DNA of 30,682 nt from JAISGQ01 sp964500965 (lineage in GTDB: Bacteria; Bacillota; Clostridia; Oscillospirales; Acutalibacteraceae), in contig CAZCQZ010000026.1 in assembly GCA_964500965.1 (NCBI GenBank), forward strand, positions 1 to 30,682, read 5' to 3'. Within the stretch, counting starts at the first letter, position 1. The number at the start of each line of letters is the position of its first letter. A program made the translations under genes and the position numbers. A model generated the notes under the pieces. That model was not told the origin of the DNA, did not search any database, and was given only the letters and a program-made list of their open reading frames with translations. Shown in pieces: positions 20,920 through 29,802 of the stretch.

Positions 20920-22086
20920 TTAGTTGTTTGAAATGTCTATAAAATTCAATTCGCCTTTTTCAATATCGGATTTCAGAACAGCATAGCTCAGAGATTCTCC
21001 GCCCAGAGTAAAAATAACCGCGTCCTTTGTAATGGCATAAAGATTCGGCAGAGTTTTACTGCTCCCCTCAAAATCAACAGCACCCTTGCAAATTAAATTG
21101 CCGTCGGTGTCATAAACAAACAGATTCCTCGGCTCATCGACTGCCGTGGTTGACCATTCTTCAATATAAAAATACTTTCCGTCAAAGCACTTATTGCACA
21201 TCAATGTGCTGTCAACCTCAAAAAGCAGCTCATTTTTGCCGGTTGCTATATCGTGCGTCCAGACATTCTGACCTGTCGATGTATAAAGCGTGGAATCGGT
21301 AACGGCTATCAGATTGCCGACAACCTTTTCGCTCAAATTTACAAGCTCTTTATCGTCAAAGGAATATACATAATCTGTATCAACGCGCTCGCCGTCTATT
21401 GTTTCAACGGTATCAATATATAGCTTGTCTTTGTAGGGGTGGCAATCCAAGTACCCCGTAATATAAAAATCCTCCGAAACAACATATTCAACCGATTCAT
21501 CTTCAAGGCTGATTCTTAAAAAGGCTGTCTTATCCTCCTCAAAAGATATGTCCGCACAGTAAAGGTATCCATTATCCAACCCGGCTGTAAATCCGTCGCT
21601 GTACTTTAACAGCTCCGTCGGAAGAAACAGTTCCGTCCTGTGGTCTGTTCCGTCAAGCTTCAAGCTGCCGATTTTTGAGAAATCTTTGTAATACAGTCTC
21701 TCATTATACATTCCCAAAAGCTCTACTCCACTGACATAAGCATTGCAACTGTCATCATAATGATAGCAATTTGGCTTGCCGCAAAGCACCGTTCTCGGTC
21801 CCACGGATGACTCAAAGTATTCTATTTTATGAGTGTCCCAGTTCAGCCAATAGATACCCCGGTTTGATTCACCTATTGTTCCACGAGCCATGCCGTCTTG
21901 AAAAAAGCGGTTGTCTTCATACCCCTCGGTGGATAATTCCTGCCAGTTAACATCGGAATAATCAAGCGTGCTGTTTGATATGACCGAATTTTCGTCATCG
22001 TTCGATACCTCCGAATTATCCGAGCACCCTGTAAACACCAGCAATATCAGGGCAAAAAGCATTACAACATACATTCTTTTTGACAT
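20920..22086 (-). CDS. Lipoprotein with beta-propeller-like (DUF5050-type) domain
   Basis: Surface lipoprotein. Seen: signal peptide with lipobox (MYVVMLFALILLVFTGCSDN; Cys is the lipidation site), a short Ser/Asp/Asn-rich linker, then about 350 residues of repeating 'YYxD...G...L' blades such as GLDNGYLYCADISFEEDKTA, DKLYIDTVETIDGE, DSTLYTSTGQNVWTHDIATG, KYFYIEEWSTTAVDEP and NLFVYDTDGNLI. This is a propeller-like array as in DUF5050 proteins. A pair of Cys (CGKPNCYHYDDSC) lies near residue 105. ATG 22086 has GGAGG 8 bases upstream; the upstream ATG at 22128 has none. Ligand unknown. 388 residues, apparently monocistronic. Confidence 0.75.
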   Translation of the reverse strand: MSKRMYVVMLFALILLVFTGCSDNSEVSNDDENSVISNSTLDYSDVNWQELSTEGYEDNRFFQDGMARGTIGESNRGIYWLNWDTHKIEYFESSVGPRTVLCGKPNCYHYDDSCNAYVSGVELLGMYNERLYYKDFSKIGSLKLDGTDHRTELFLPTELLKYSDGFTAGLDNGYLYCADISFEEDKTAFLRISLEDESVEYVVSEDFYITGYLDCHPYKDKLYIDTVETIDGERVDTDYVYSFDDKELVNLSEKVVGNLIAVTDSTLYTSTGQNVWTHDIATGKNELLFEVDSTLMCNKCFDGKYFYIEEWSTTAVDEPRNLFVYDTDGNLICKGAVDFEGSSKTLPNLYAITKDAVIFTLGGESLSYAVLKSDIEKGELNFIDISNN

Positions 22087-22222
22087 AATTTTTCCTCCGT
22101 TTTTTACATTTAAAATGTTATAACACAAACCAGTGTAACATTATTTTACCACGCCGTAATCGCCTTTTCCATTGTGATTTTCAACAGATTTTAGACCGCT
22201 TTCATGACAACATTCACAAATC

Positions 22223-22259
22223 AAAAGGGCTGTAAAACACAGGTTTTTACAGCCCTTTT
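22223..22259 (-). terminator. Terminator of the marR-ABC operon
   Basis: 15-bp stem AAAAGGGCTGTAAAA / TTTTACAGCCCTTTT, 15 bases downstream of the second ABC gene stop. The T-rich arm doubles as the U-tail (CCCTTTTGATTTG). Confidence 0.85.
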
Positions 22260-22273
22260 CAACTTTTTTATTT

Positions 22274-24178
22274 TCAGCTCAACTCAAACATACCGGTGTA
22301 GAGCTGATAATACTTGCCTTTTTCCGCAATAAGCGTATCGTGGTTGCCGCGTTCGATTATTTCGCCGTGTTCAAGCACCATGATTGCATCGGAATTGCGG
22401 ACGGTGGACAGTCTGTGGGCGATAACGAAAACCGTTCTGCCCTCCATAAGCTTATCCATGCCCTTTTCAATAAGCCGCTCGGTTCGGGTATCAATAGAGC
22501 TTGTAGCTTCATCAAGAATAAGAACCGGGGGGTCTGCAACTGCGGCACGGGCTATAGCTATAAGCTGGCGCTGTCCCTGTGAAAGATTCGCGCCGTCTGC
22601 GGTGAGCATGGTATCGTAGCCCTCCGGCAGATGCTCGATAAACCAGTGAGCATTTGCCACCTTTGCCGCCGCTTTACATTCCTCGTCTGTTGCATCAAGC
22701 TTACCGTATCTGATGTTTTCCATAACCGTACCGGTAAACAGGTGGGTGTCCTGCAAAACCATGGCAAGAGAACGTCTCAAATCGTCTTTCTTAATCTTAT
22801 TGATATTAATGCCGTCATAGCGTATCTTGCCGTCGGGCACATCATAGAAACGGTTGATAAGATTTGTGATAGTGGTTTTTCCCGCACCGGTAGAGCCGAC
22901 GAATGCAATCTTCTGACCCTCGTTTGCGTAAAGAGAAATACCGTTGAGGACTGTTTTATTTTCTTCATAGCCGAAAACAACGTCCTCAAACTCCACCTCG
23001 CCCTTGAGCAGAGTGTAGGTAAGAGTGCCGTCACCGTGGGGGTGCTTCCACGCCCACACGCCTGTACGTGTCTCACTTTCGGTGATATTGCCCTTTTCGT
23101 CCACCTTTGCGTTGACCAGCATTACATAGCCGTCATCAACCTCCGGCTCGGCATCAATTATTTCAAATATTCTTTCCGCGCCTGCAAGTGCCGTAAGAAT
23201 TGAGTTCATCTGCTGGCTCATCATGGTTATAGGACGTGAGAAAGTACGTGTATAGGTAAGGAACGCCGCAAGGGTGCCTATGGATATAGAGCCTGTGGTG
23301 ATTGCAATGACAGCACCTACGAGTGCGGTTATTGCGTAGTGCGCATGGGAAAGATTGCCCATTATGGGGTGAAGAATATTCGCAAAGGTGTGGGCGTTGG
23401 TAGAAGCATTCGCAAGTTCCTCGTTAAGCTCGTCAAACTCCTCCTTAACCTTGTCCTCATGACAGAACACCTTGACAACTTTCTGTCCGTCAATCATTTC
23501 CTCAATGTGTCCGTTAACCTTGCCTATATTTTTCTGCTGCTCCATGAAATACTTGCCGCTTCTCTTTCCGATAAAGCTTATAAGGAACATGATAAGGAAC
23601 AGCATCAGAACAACAAGAATTGTGAGCTGCCAGCTCAGCACGCACATCATGACGAACACGGAAACCACCGTAAGCATGGAGCTTACGAAATTGGTTATGG
23701 TATTGCTCATAAAGTCGCGCAGTGCATCGGTATCGTTGGTGTAGCGGCTCATAAGCTCGCCGTGAGTGTGAGTGTCGAAAAATTTCACGGGCAGCTTTTG
23801 CATACTTGAGAACATTTCCGTTCTGACTTTGTAAAGGGTTCTTGTTGAAACTCTCAGCATAAGTCTGCTTGAAATAACGTTGAATGCTATGGCGCAGACA
23901 TATATTGCCGCAATTACAATCGTTGTGCCCACAAGCTTTGAGAAGCGTTCATCGGCAGAGCCTACGGTAACATCGCTTATTGTGTCGATAAGCGGCTGGA
24001 GAAGATAGGTTGCCGCAACCTCGGCAACGGAAGTGAGAATTACAAGCACAATTACCGCTATAAAGCTGACTTTGTATTCAAGCATATAGGAGAGCACACG
24101 TTTAAAGGTTTTTGCCGCGTTTTTCGGCTTTGCTCCGGGACGACCGCCCTTTCTGCCGCCCATTTTAGGTCCTGCCAT
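22274..24178 (-). CDS. ABC exporter half-transporter with the catalytic ATP site
   Basis: ATP-driven exporter half-subunit (6-TM permease plus nucleotide-binding domain), partner of the next gene. Seen: a Gly/Lys-rich N-terminus, permease to about residue 340, and NBD with Walker A VGSTGAGKTTITNL, Q-loop MVLQDTHLF, signature LSQGQRQLIAIARA, Walker B PVLILDEATSSID with the catalytic Glu, and H-loop IAHRLSTV. The signature has Gln in place of the first Gly. Between permease and NBD there is an insert of about 40 residues (VDEKGNITESETRTGVWAWK), which I recall from related clostridial exporters. Its ATG overlaps the preceding TGA (TGATG). Substrate likely drugs or peptides; not determinable. Confidence 0.92.
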   Translation of the reverse strand: MAGPKMGGRKGGRPGAKPKNAAKTFKRVLSYMLEYKVSFIAVIVLVILTSVAEVAATYLLQPLIDTISDVTVGSADERFSKLVGTTIVIAAIYVCAIAFNVISSRLMLRVSTRTLYKVRTEMFSSMQKLPVKFFDTHTHGELMSRYTNDTDALRDFMSNTITNFVSSMLTVVSVFVMMCVLSWQLTILVVLMLFLIMFLISFIGKRSGKYFMEQQKNIGKVNGHIEEMIDGQKVVKVFCHEDKVKEEFDELNEELANASTNAHTFANILHPIMGNLSHAHYAITALVGAVIAITTGSISIGTLAAFLTYTRTFSRPITMMSQQMNSILTALAGAERIFEIIDAEPEVDDGYVMLVNAKVDEKGNITESETRTGVWAWKHPHGDGTLTYTLLKGEVEFEDVVFGYEENKTVLNGISLYANEGQKIAFVGSTGAGKTTITNLINRFYDVPDGKIRYDGININKIKKDDLRRSLAMVLQDTHLFTGTVMENIRYGKLDATDEECKAAAKVANAHWFIEHLPEGYDTMLTADGANLSQGQRQLIAIARAAVADPPVLILDEATSSIDTRTERLIEKGMDKLMEGRTVFVIAHRLSTVRNSDAIMVLEHGEIIERGNHDTLIAEKGKYYQLYTGMFELS

Positions 24179-25968
24179 CAGTCCTGCTCCCCTTTCTGCT
24201 GAGATTCGTAAACCTCGCGGTAAATTTCGTTTTCGGCAATAAGCTCATCGTGTGTTCCTATTGCGTTAATTTCGCCGTTGTCCATAACGATTATTCTGTC
24301 CGCATCGGCAACGGAGGATATGCGCTGTGCGATTATCAGCGTTGTTGTTTCCGAAAGCTCGGTACTCAAAGCCTCGCGAATAGCCGCGTCTGTTGCGGTA
24401 TCAACCGCACTGGTACTGTCATCGAGAATGATTATCTTAGGCTTTTTCAGCAGCGCACGGGCAATGCAAAGACGCTGCTTCTGACCGCCGGAAACATTTA
24501 CGCCGCCCTGGCCCAGCTCGGTGTTATAGCCGTCCGGGAAGCTTTCGATGAAATCGTGAGCACATGCGGCTTTACAGGCTTCAACAAGTTCCTCGTCGGT
24601 TGCGTTTTCGTTGCCCCAGCGGAGATTTTCCGCAATAGTGCCGGAGAACAGAACGTTTTTCTGTAACACCATTGCAACGCTGTTGCGCAGCTCGTCAAGG
24701 GAGTAATCCTTTACATTTCTGCCGCCGACCTTAACCGCGCCGTCGGTTACGTCATAAAGACGGGGAATAAGCTGTACAAGGGTTGTCTTTGCCGAGCCTG
24801 TACCGCCGATAATGCCGATAGTTTCACCGGATTTAATGTGCAGGTCGATGTTGGAAAGAGTAAGATTTTCGGGGTTTTTGGAATAGCTGAAATCCACATT
24901 TTCAAAATCAATACTTCCGTTTGCAACCTTGAGGTCGGATTCAACATCGGGAATGTCGAGTTCTTCGTCAAGCACCTCGGAAATTCTTGAAAGAGAAGCC
25001 CTTGAAAGCACGATATTAATGAGAATCATGCCCAGCATCAGCAGGCTCATAAGCACCTGCGAAATATAGGAAATAAAGCTGATGAGCTGACCGCTTGTCA
25101 TAGTGCCGCCCAGCAGATAGGTTTTCGTGCCGCTCTCAACAGAGCCGTTAATAACCATTGAGCCGCCGAAAAGAAGCACACAAACAGTGCAACCGTACAT
25201 GCAAAAGGACATAAAGGGCATACCGTAAACCATAATACGCTCGGCTCTGACCTGCATGTCTCTCAGGTCATCGGCAGCCTTTTTGAACTTTTTGTCCTCG
25301 TAATCACCGCGGACAAAGGCCTTTACAACGCGGATTCCTATAAGGTTTTCCTGGACGGTGCTGTTGATGCCGTCAACCTTTGCAAGCATCGCCTTGAATT
25401 TGGGGTAGGAAACCACCATAAGCGCGCCGAGAACAACAATCATCAAAGGCATGATAACAACGAAAACCATGGAAAGACTGCCGCTGATTTTCGTCGCCAT
25501 TACAAGTCCGCCAATCATCATCAGCGGCGAACGCACCGCCATACGCAAAAGCATCATGAAAACATTCTGCGTGTTTGTAACGTCTGTGGTCAGCCTTGTA
25601 ACAAGCGATGCGGTGGAGAAATGGTCGGTGTTGGCAAAGGAAAAATCCTGCACCTTATAGAAAAGACCCTGTCTCAGATTCTTTGCAAAACCTGCACCTG
25701 CAACAGCCGCATTTCTGCCTGCCATTGCGCCACAGAACATGGAAAACAGCGCACAGAGTATCATTATGCCGCCCATAAGCGCAACATATCCAATCTGTTC
25801 GCCCTCGGATTTTAAAAGTCCGTCCTTGTTGTTGATGCCGTTATCGACTATCAGTGAAATGATGAACGGAATGACAATTTCCATTCCCACCTCACCAATC
25901 ATGAGAATCGGCGTGATAATGGCATTTTTCTTGTATTCTCCCACATAGGAAGCAAGCTTTTTAATCAT
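24178..25968 (-). CDS. ABC exporter half-transporter with a degenerate ATP site
   Basis: Partner half of a heterodimeric exporter of the BmrCD/LmrCD/TM287-288 type. Seen: six-helix permease (residues 15-330), Walker A GGTGSAKTTLVQL (Ala in place of the last Gly), Q-loop MVLQKNVLF, a canonical signature VSGGQKQRLCIARAL, Walker B KIIILDDSTSAVD with Asp instead of catalytic Glu, and IAQRISSV with Gln instead of the switch His. So this subunit contributes the broken Walker B and H-loop, while its intact signature completes the working site of the partner. ATG 25968 has GGAGGG 11 bases upstream; GTG 25980 is too close to it. It overlaps marR by 8 bases. Confidence 0.92.
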   Translation of the reverse strand: MIKKLASYVGEYKKNAIITPILMIGEVGMEIVIPFIISLIVDNGINNKDGLLKSEGEQIGYVALMGGIMILCALFSMFCGAMAGRNAAVAGAGFAKNLRQGLFYKVQDFSFANTDHFSTASLVTRLTTDVTNTQNVFMMLLRMAVRSPLMMIGGLVMATKISGSLSMVFVVIMPLMIVVLGALMVVSYPKFKAMLAKVDGINSTVQENLIGIRVVKAFVRGDYEDKKFKKAADDLRDMQVRAERIMVYGMPFMSFCMYGCTVCVLLFGGSMVINGSVESGTKTYLLGGTMTSGQLISFISYISQVLMSLLMLGMILINIVLSRASLSRISEVLDEELDIPDVESDLKVANGSIDFENVDFSYSKNPENLTLSNIDLHIKSGETIGIIGGTGSAKTTLVQLIPRLYDVTDGAVKVGGRNVKDYSLDELRNSVAMVLQKNVLFSGTIAENLRWGNENATDEELVEACKAACAHDFIESFPDGYNTELGQGGVNVSGGQKQRLCIARALLKKPKIIILDDSTSAVDTATDAAIREALSTELSETTTLIIAQRISSVADADRIIVMDNGEINAIGTHDELIAENEIYREVYESQQKGEQD

Positions 25969-26485
25969 TGTCGGTATCACCCTCCTGTTGTTTTGCTATT
26001 TTTCTTTCGTTGTCCGCAACTTCGCCTGCAAGCGCGGCAATAACGCACGGTCCGTTCCGTTCCGAATCGCCGCCCAGATTGACAATAATGCGGTCGAGAT
26101 AAGAAACAAAATCGTCAAGCTCCTCATCGGAAAAGCCGTCAAAAGACTTTGAATCAATTTTTTCAAACGCTTCGCGGCACTTTTCGCTTATTTCCATACC
26201 GCTTTTTGTTATGGACAGACGATTGCACCGCGCATTTGCTTCATCGGTTTTTCTTGTGATAAGCCCTGATTTTTCAAGCCTTTTTGCCGACACCGCAATT
26301 GATGCCGGACTGACCATGAGCATATCCGCAAGCTCCTTTTGAGTACAGCCGTCATTTCTGCAAATGGAATCAATCACCGGAAACTGGCTGTAGTAAACGC
26401 CGATTTCCTCCCTTTGGGTCGCCAGCCGCTTGAGTAGCTTTATCTGCGTTATTTTGCCGAAAATATCACACTTGTTAATTGGCAA
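25961..26485 (-). CDS. MarR-family transcriptional regulator
   Basis: Winged-helix repressor that probably controls its own operon and the downstream exporter, releasing DNA on drug binding. Seen: 174 residues; N-terminal helix, DGCTQKELADMLMVSPASIA (HTH helices), VSAKRLEKSGLITRKTDEAN, the wing RCNRLSITKSG and a C-terminal dimer helix, followed by an acidic tail. The start is TTG 26485 with AGGAGG 8 bases upstream. The operator region (26510-26568) holds two palindromes over its promoter. Confidence 0.88.
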   Translation of the reverse strand: MPINKCDIFGKITQIKLLKRLATQREEIGVYYSQFPVIDSICRNDGCTQKELADMLMVSPASIAVSAKRLEKSGLITRKTDEANARCNRLSITKSGMEISEKCREAFEKIDSKSFDGFSDEELDDFVSYLDRIIVNLGGDSERNGPCVIAALAGEVADNERKIAKQQEGDTDND

Positions 26486-26509
26486 AGCGTCACCTCCTCA
26501 ACGCTTAGT

Positions 26510-26568
26510 CGGCTAACAGTTAGCCGTTTAACTATTGATAGTTTATCACACAGGACTTGTAATGTCAA
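26510..26568 (-). promoter_or_regulatory. Promoter and palindromic operators of the marR-ABC operon
   Basis: Minus strand TTGACA (26563-26568), 17 bases, TAAACT (26540-26545). The palindrome AACTAT-CA-ATAGTT (26530-26543) overlaps the -10, and the perfect palindrome CGGCTAAC-T-GTTAGCCG (26510-26526) lies at the start of the transcript. These positions fit autorepression by MarR. Confidence 0.75.
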
Positions 26569-26841
26569 CATTATTCATTGTGAAATATGTGCATAAAAAA
26601 CGTGTCGAGTTTGTGAATTGTGCCGATGCTTTTCTTCGTTTTAACATTTGCGGCGTAGACTGTCGGGATTGTCGGGACTGACCGACAATTTAAATTTTGC
26701 CTGTAAACTATATATAAATCCAGACGATTGACTGCCCCTAAATCAAAACCGTTTGCATTGATAAATCATACGACAAAGGGAGCTATGGCTATTGATAAAG
26801 CGCAAGTATGATTGTATGGTTTTAGCTCAACGAATATGAAA
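26569..26841. other. Intergenic DNA without a gene
   Basis: I see no gene on either strand. It contains GTCGGGATTGTCGGGACTG (short tandem GTCGGGA) near 26660-26680, and a stretch CTAAATCAAAACCGTTTGCA with ACAAAGGGAGC further on that resembles the repeats at 12911-13350 in degraded form. Confidence 0.3.
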
Positions 26842-26870
26842 GCACCCATACCTCGATGAGGCATGGGTGC
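26842..26870 (-). terminator. Terminator of the secreted-protein gene
   Basis: 13-bp stem GCACCCATGCCTC / GAGGTATGGGTGC (one G-T pair) with a 3-base loop, followed by TTTCATAT on the minus strand, 40 bases after the stop codon. Confidence 0.85.
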
Positions 26871-26911
26871 CGGAATTATTTAATTATCGCGCAGTATGAA
26901 ACTGTCAACAA

Positions 26912-29157
26912 TTATGCGTTGATACCTGCATCAGCAAGATACTGGTCAACGTCTGCCTGAGCAAGAGTGCCGTCAGCTACAAGACCGTTGAGAGTCTCAA
27001 CAACCTTAGCGTTGTAATCAAGCTCAGTGCCGGGAGCGGTAACGGTGAAGTATACCTTAAACTCGTTAACGCTTGCAAAATCCTCTACTGAAACAGCAGT
27101 AGGTGTGCAATCGTTAAGATTGCCATATGCGCAACGTGCATCATCGGGAAGTGCATCAACCCATGCATTGTAGATGTTGGAACGGGTTGTCTTCTGGTCA
27201 TCGGAAGATGTATAGGGCTTACCGAAGTTAATAAGCTTGCCGTTAACGGTCATAGCGGTGATGGTGAAGCAGTATTCGGGGAATGTTGCCTCGCCGTTGT
27301 CGATACCGAGAGCGGTAAATGCAAGACCGGTTGCGCTACCGGAAAGACCTACAACATAGTCGCCCTCGCCGGTAATCTTAGCGTTCTCAGGATTCAGAGT
27401 GTAAACACTGCCGTCATACCAATACTGGTTTGTCCAGCTCTCGTCAGCATACATGATGTAAGCTGCTGCCTCGCCGTCGCCGCACTCGATTGCGCCGTTG
27501 GTGAAGTTGGAGGTGTCAACAGTCTCGGTCTTGTCCTCAGCAGGAGTTGTTGCTGCGGTGTAGGAGCCCTCACCGAAGTAATACCATCTGTTAGAACCGT
27601 CGAGGAGAGCCTCGCCTGTGCCGGCATATCTTTCCTCAGGTCCGCGATAGAAGCCGTCGCCTACGCTGAATACAGCCTGGGTAGACCAATCGCTGGAGAA
27701 AACAGTGATGTCACCGATGTAGAAGATTCTGTCGGTATCCCAGGAAAGCTGGATAGCGGGATAGCCGATTCCTCTGTAATCATCCCAGTACTTGATGTAA
27801 ATGCCGTTGCCCTTAACCTTGGTGCCGTCGCCTGTGCCAACGCCTGCCAGACCGCCATCACCAAAGAAGCTGTCGCCCCACTTGCCGTTGATTTCGTGAA
27901 CCTTACCGAATACCCAACCGGAAGCGATGGTGAAGTCATGAATGTCCTTAGAACCGGTGTATACGAAGATAGCGCCCTTGTCATGAACATAGCCGCCCTC
28001 TTTCTTGGTGCCGGTAGTCTCTTTGTATTCTTCNNNNNNNNNNNNNNNNNNNNNNNNNNNNNNNNNNNNNNNNNNNNNNNNNNNNNNNNNNNNNNNNNNN
28101 NNNNNNNNNNNNNNNNNNNNNNNNNNNNNNNNNTGTCATGAACATAGCCGCCCTCTTTCTTGGTGCCGGTAGTCTCTTTGTATTCTTCCTTATTATCGTC
28201 ATCTTTGGGTTCTTCAGCAGGAGCAGTACCGATTGTTACATCGCAGCTACCTGTGCCAAGCTCCTCAGGGAGCTGAATCTCAACGATAACTTCGTACTTC
28301 TCAGTCCAATTGGTTTCGATAGTACCAACGCCGCCCCAGGGGTTGAATATCTTAGCCTGGTTGTCGTCAAAATCGAAAACTGCGTTTGTCTCAACAGTTG
28401 TGCCGTCCATCTTTACGGTGATGGTAACATTCGCATCAGCAGTGGTATAACCTGCCTCGGTAAGTGCCGCAGCGATGTCGGGGAACTGGATGTAGTTATT
28501 AGGACCGACAGCGGGAGAACCGCCGACAGCATCGGGAGCAACGGTGAACTTGTAGGTGCCTGAACCGCCGTAAACGAAGCCCTTTTCAATGTTCTTCCAT
28601 GAACCTGTATCGGTGTAATAGAACTTTGCATTGTTCTCTACAGCAGGCTCGTCTCCGCCAAGCTCAGGCCACTCCATGGTGAGAACAACCTTGATGGATT
28701 CGTTAAAGGTTCTGTTGGTAGTACCCATAACGTTGTTCCAGGGGTTGTAAAGACCGAACTGAAGCTTGCCGTCGCTCTCAAGAGCAAAGCCGGTGTGAGT
28801 GTCTTCCACGCCGTCAAAATAAACGGTAGCGGAAGCGGTTACATCGTCCAAAGAATATCCTTTTTCAACGAGGACGTCATAGACGTCCGCAACCTCGGCA
28901 TAGAGGTTAATATCGCCGCTGTTGGATTTCGATGTCTTAATTTCAAGAGTTACTGTGCCGCCGGCTGTTCCGAAAGTACCGGTAGCATCGCCGCTTGCCC
29001 ATGAACCGGTTTCCATGTAATTCAGCTTAACGGAGAATCCGTCGGCTGCCTTAGCAGTAACGCCGGTGCCGATTCCGGCAACGAGCACGCTGCAAAGCAT
29101 ACATACTGCGAGAGCTATCGCAAGCACGCGCTTATACAGCTTAGAGTTTGTTTTCAT
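26912..29157 (-). CDS. Large secreted repeat-domain protein (split by an assembly gap)
   Basis: Exported protein, 696 codons plus stop once the duplicated 55 bp and the N run are merged. Seen: signal peptide (residues 1-37, LYKRVLAIALAVCMLCSVLV, cut near AKA-AD) and two related beta-rich domains of about 130 residues. These open NYMETGSW and YYTDTGSW, close with GLYNPWNN and IFNPWGG, and end in 'MEWPE' and 'IQLPE'. A charged linker (EEPKDDDNKEEYKETTGTKK) follows, then two C-terminal regions containing HDFTIASGWVFGKVHEINGK and ESWTNQYWYDGSVYTLNPEN. No LPXTG, SLH or dockerin seen. Codon use is strongly biased to GGC, ACC and AAG, fitting high expression. It may bind carbohydrate; unproven. ATG 29157 has GGGAGG 7 bases upstream. 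Confidence 0.8.
27979..28188. other. Assembly gap: 100 N between two identical 55-bp ends
   Basis: 28034-28133 is exactly 100 N. The 55 bases before it (27979-28033) are identical to the 55 bases after it (28134-28188), the pattern left when two contigs that share a k=55 end are scaffolded without being merged. The apparent frameshift in the gene comes from this. Confidence 0.9.
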
Positions 29158-29183
29158 AGTTTTTCCTCCCTTTATTTCTTGTG

Positions 29184-29204
29184 CTGACTTTTTCACAAAG
29201 TCAG
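29184..29204 (-). promoter_or_regulatory. 5' stem-loop in the leader of the secreted-protein gene
   Basis: CTGACTTT-GTGAA-AAAGTCAG, 8 perfect pairs starting about 8 nt from the expected transcript start, with further TGTG / CACA pairing outside it. A 5' end hairpin of this kind often stabilises abundant mRNAs. Confidence 0.55.
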
Positions 29205-29218
29205 TTTGCACATTTAAT

Positions 29219-29246
29219 ACTATAACACATTTATTCGGATTTGCAA
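29219..29246 (-). promoter_or_regulatory. Promoter of the secreted-protein gene
   Basis: Minus strand TTGCAA (29241-29246), 16 bases, TATAGT (29219-29224), with an extended -10 (TGTTATAGT). Leader about 55 nt. Confidence 0.7.
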
Positions 29247-29317
29247 CCCGGCAAACTGCTAAAAATTAGATTACAATTATTGTAACAATTGACAATTTAA
29301 GCCCTTTGTGATTTTTC

Positions 29318-29339
29318 ACAGGCGGCAAAAATCGCCTGT
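29318..29339. repeat. 7-bp hairpin in the 29247-29442 gap
   Basis: ACAGGCG / CGCCTGT with loop GCAAAAAT. It could weakly end the operon arriving from the right, but no U-tail follows on the minus strand. The rest of this gap shows no gene. Confidence 0.35.
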
Positions 29340-29442
29340 TTACAGGGTTTTATAAAAATGTCACTTTGTTTTGTTTCTTCATGTTTTTTCATTCTTATGT
29401 ACTGAAATTCGATAACAGTCACATTCTCTCAGGGCTTCCGAA

Positions 29443-29802
29443 TTATTCTTCGGATTCCTCAAGCAGCGTATCCATGTTGAAAATCAGCTTCCATTCGCCG
29501 TCTTGCTTCTGCCAGGTCGATGTAACGCAGAACAGTCCGGCAACGTCGGAATCCTCCTCGTTTTCCACCTCGGTACGCACATTATAGCAAACCTGCACAA
29601 GAGTTTCCGTGCGGAATATTTCCTCAAAATCCGTTATCTCGTAGGCGGATATTGAAAAATCGGAAATAAAGCCCGAATATTCCCTGCCCGAACAGCGATA
29701 ACCGCCGCAGACCATTACCGCATCGGGGCTTACGACTTTCAGAAAGTCTTCGCCGCTGCCTTTTACCGTTGCCTGCCACATCATTTCTTCATATTTTTTC
29801 AT
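29443..29802 (-). CDS. NTF2-like (SnoaL/DUF4440-type) protein
   Basis: Small cytoplasmic protein of 119 residues with the NTF2-like fold pattern. Seen: KYEEMMWQATVKGSGEDFLK, VVSPDAVMVCGGYRCSGREY and DFEEIFRTETLVQVCYNVRT, ending in a strand pair with TSTWQKQDGEWKLIFNMDTL, which is the usual last motif of the family ('vw.k.dg.Wki...h'). No catalytic residues can be assigned. The ATG at 29802 overlaps the stop of the acyltransferase (ATGA) and has GAGGT upstream, so the two are co-translated. Function unknown. Confidence 0.72.
   Translation of the reverse strand: MKKYEEMMWQATVKGSGEDFLKVVSPDAVMVCGGYRCSGREYSGFISDFSISAYEITDFEEIFRTETLVQVCYNVRTEVENEEDSDVAGLFCVTSTWQKQDGEWKLIFNMDTLLEESEE

Noticed and set aside
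27394..27627. 77-codon minus-strand frame
   Set aside because: Shadow of the secreted-protein frame, low-complexity Thr, Ser and Arg-rich.
27661..28033. C-terminal reading (KNTKRLPAPRKRAAMFMT...) of the long frame across the N run
   Set aside because: This frame exists only because 100 N were inserted. The other frame continues the protein sense of both sides and reaches the true stop at 26912.
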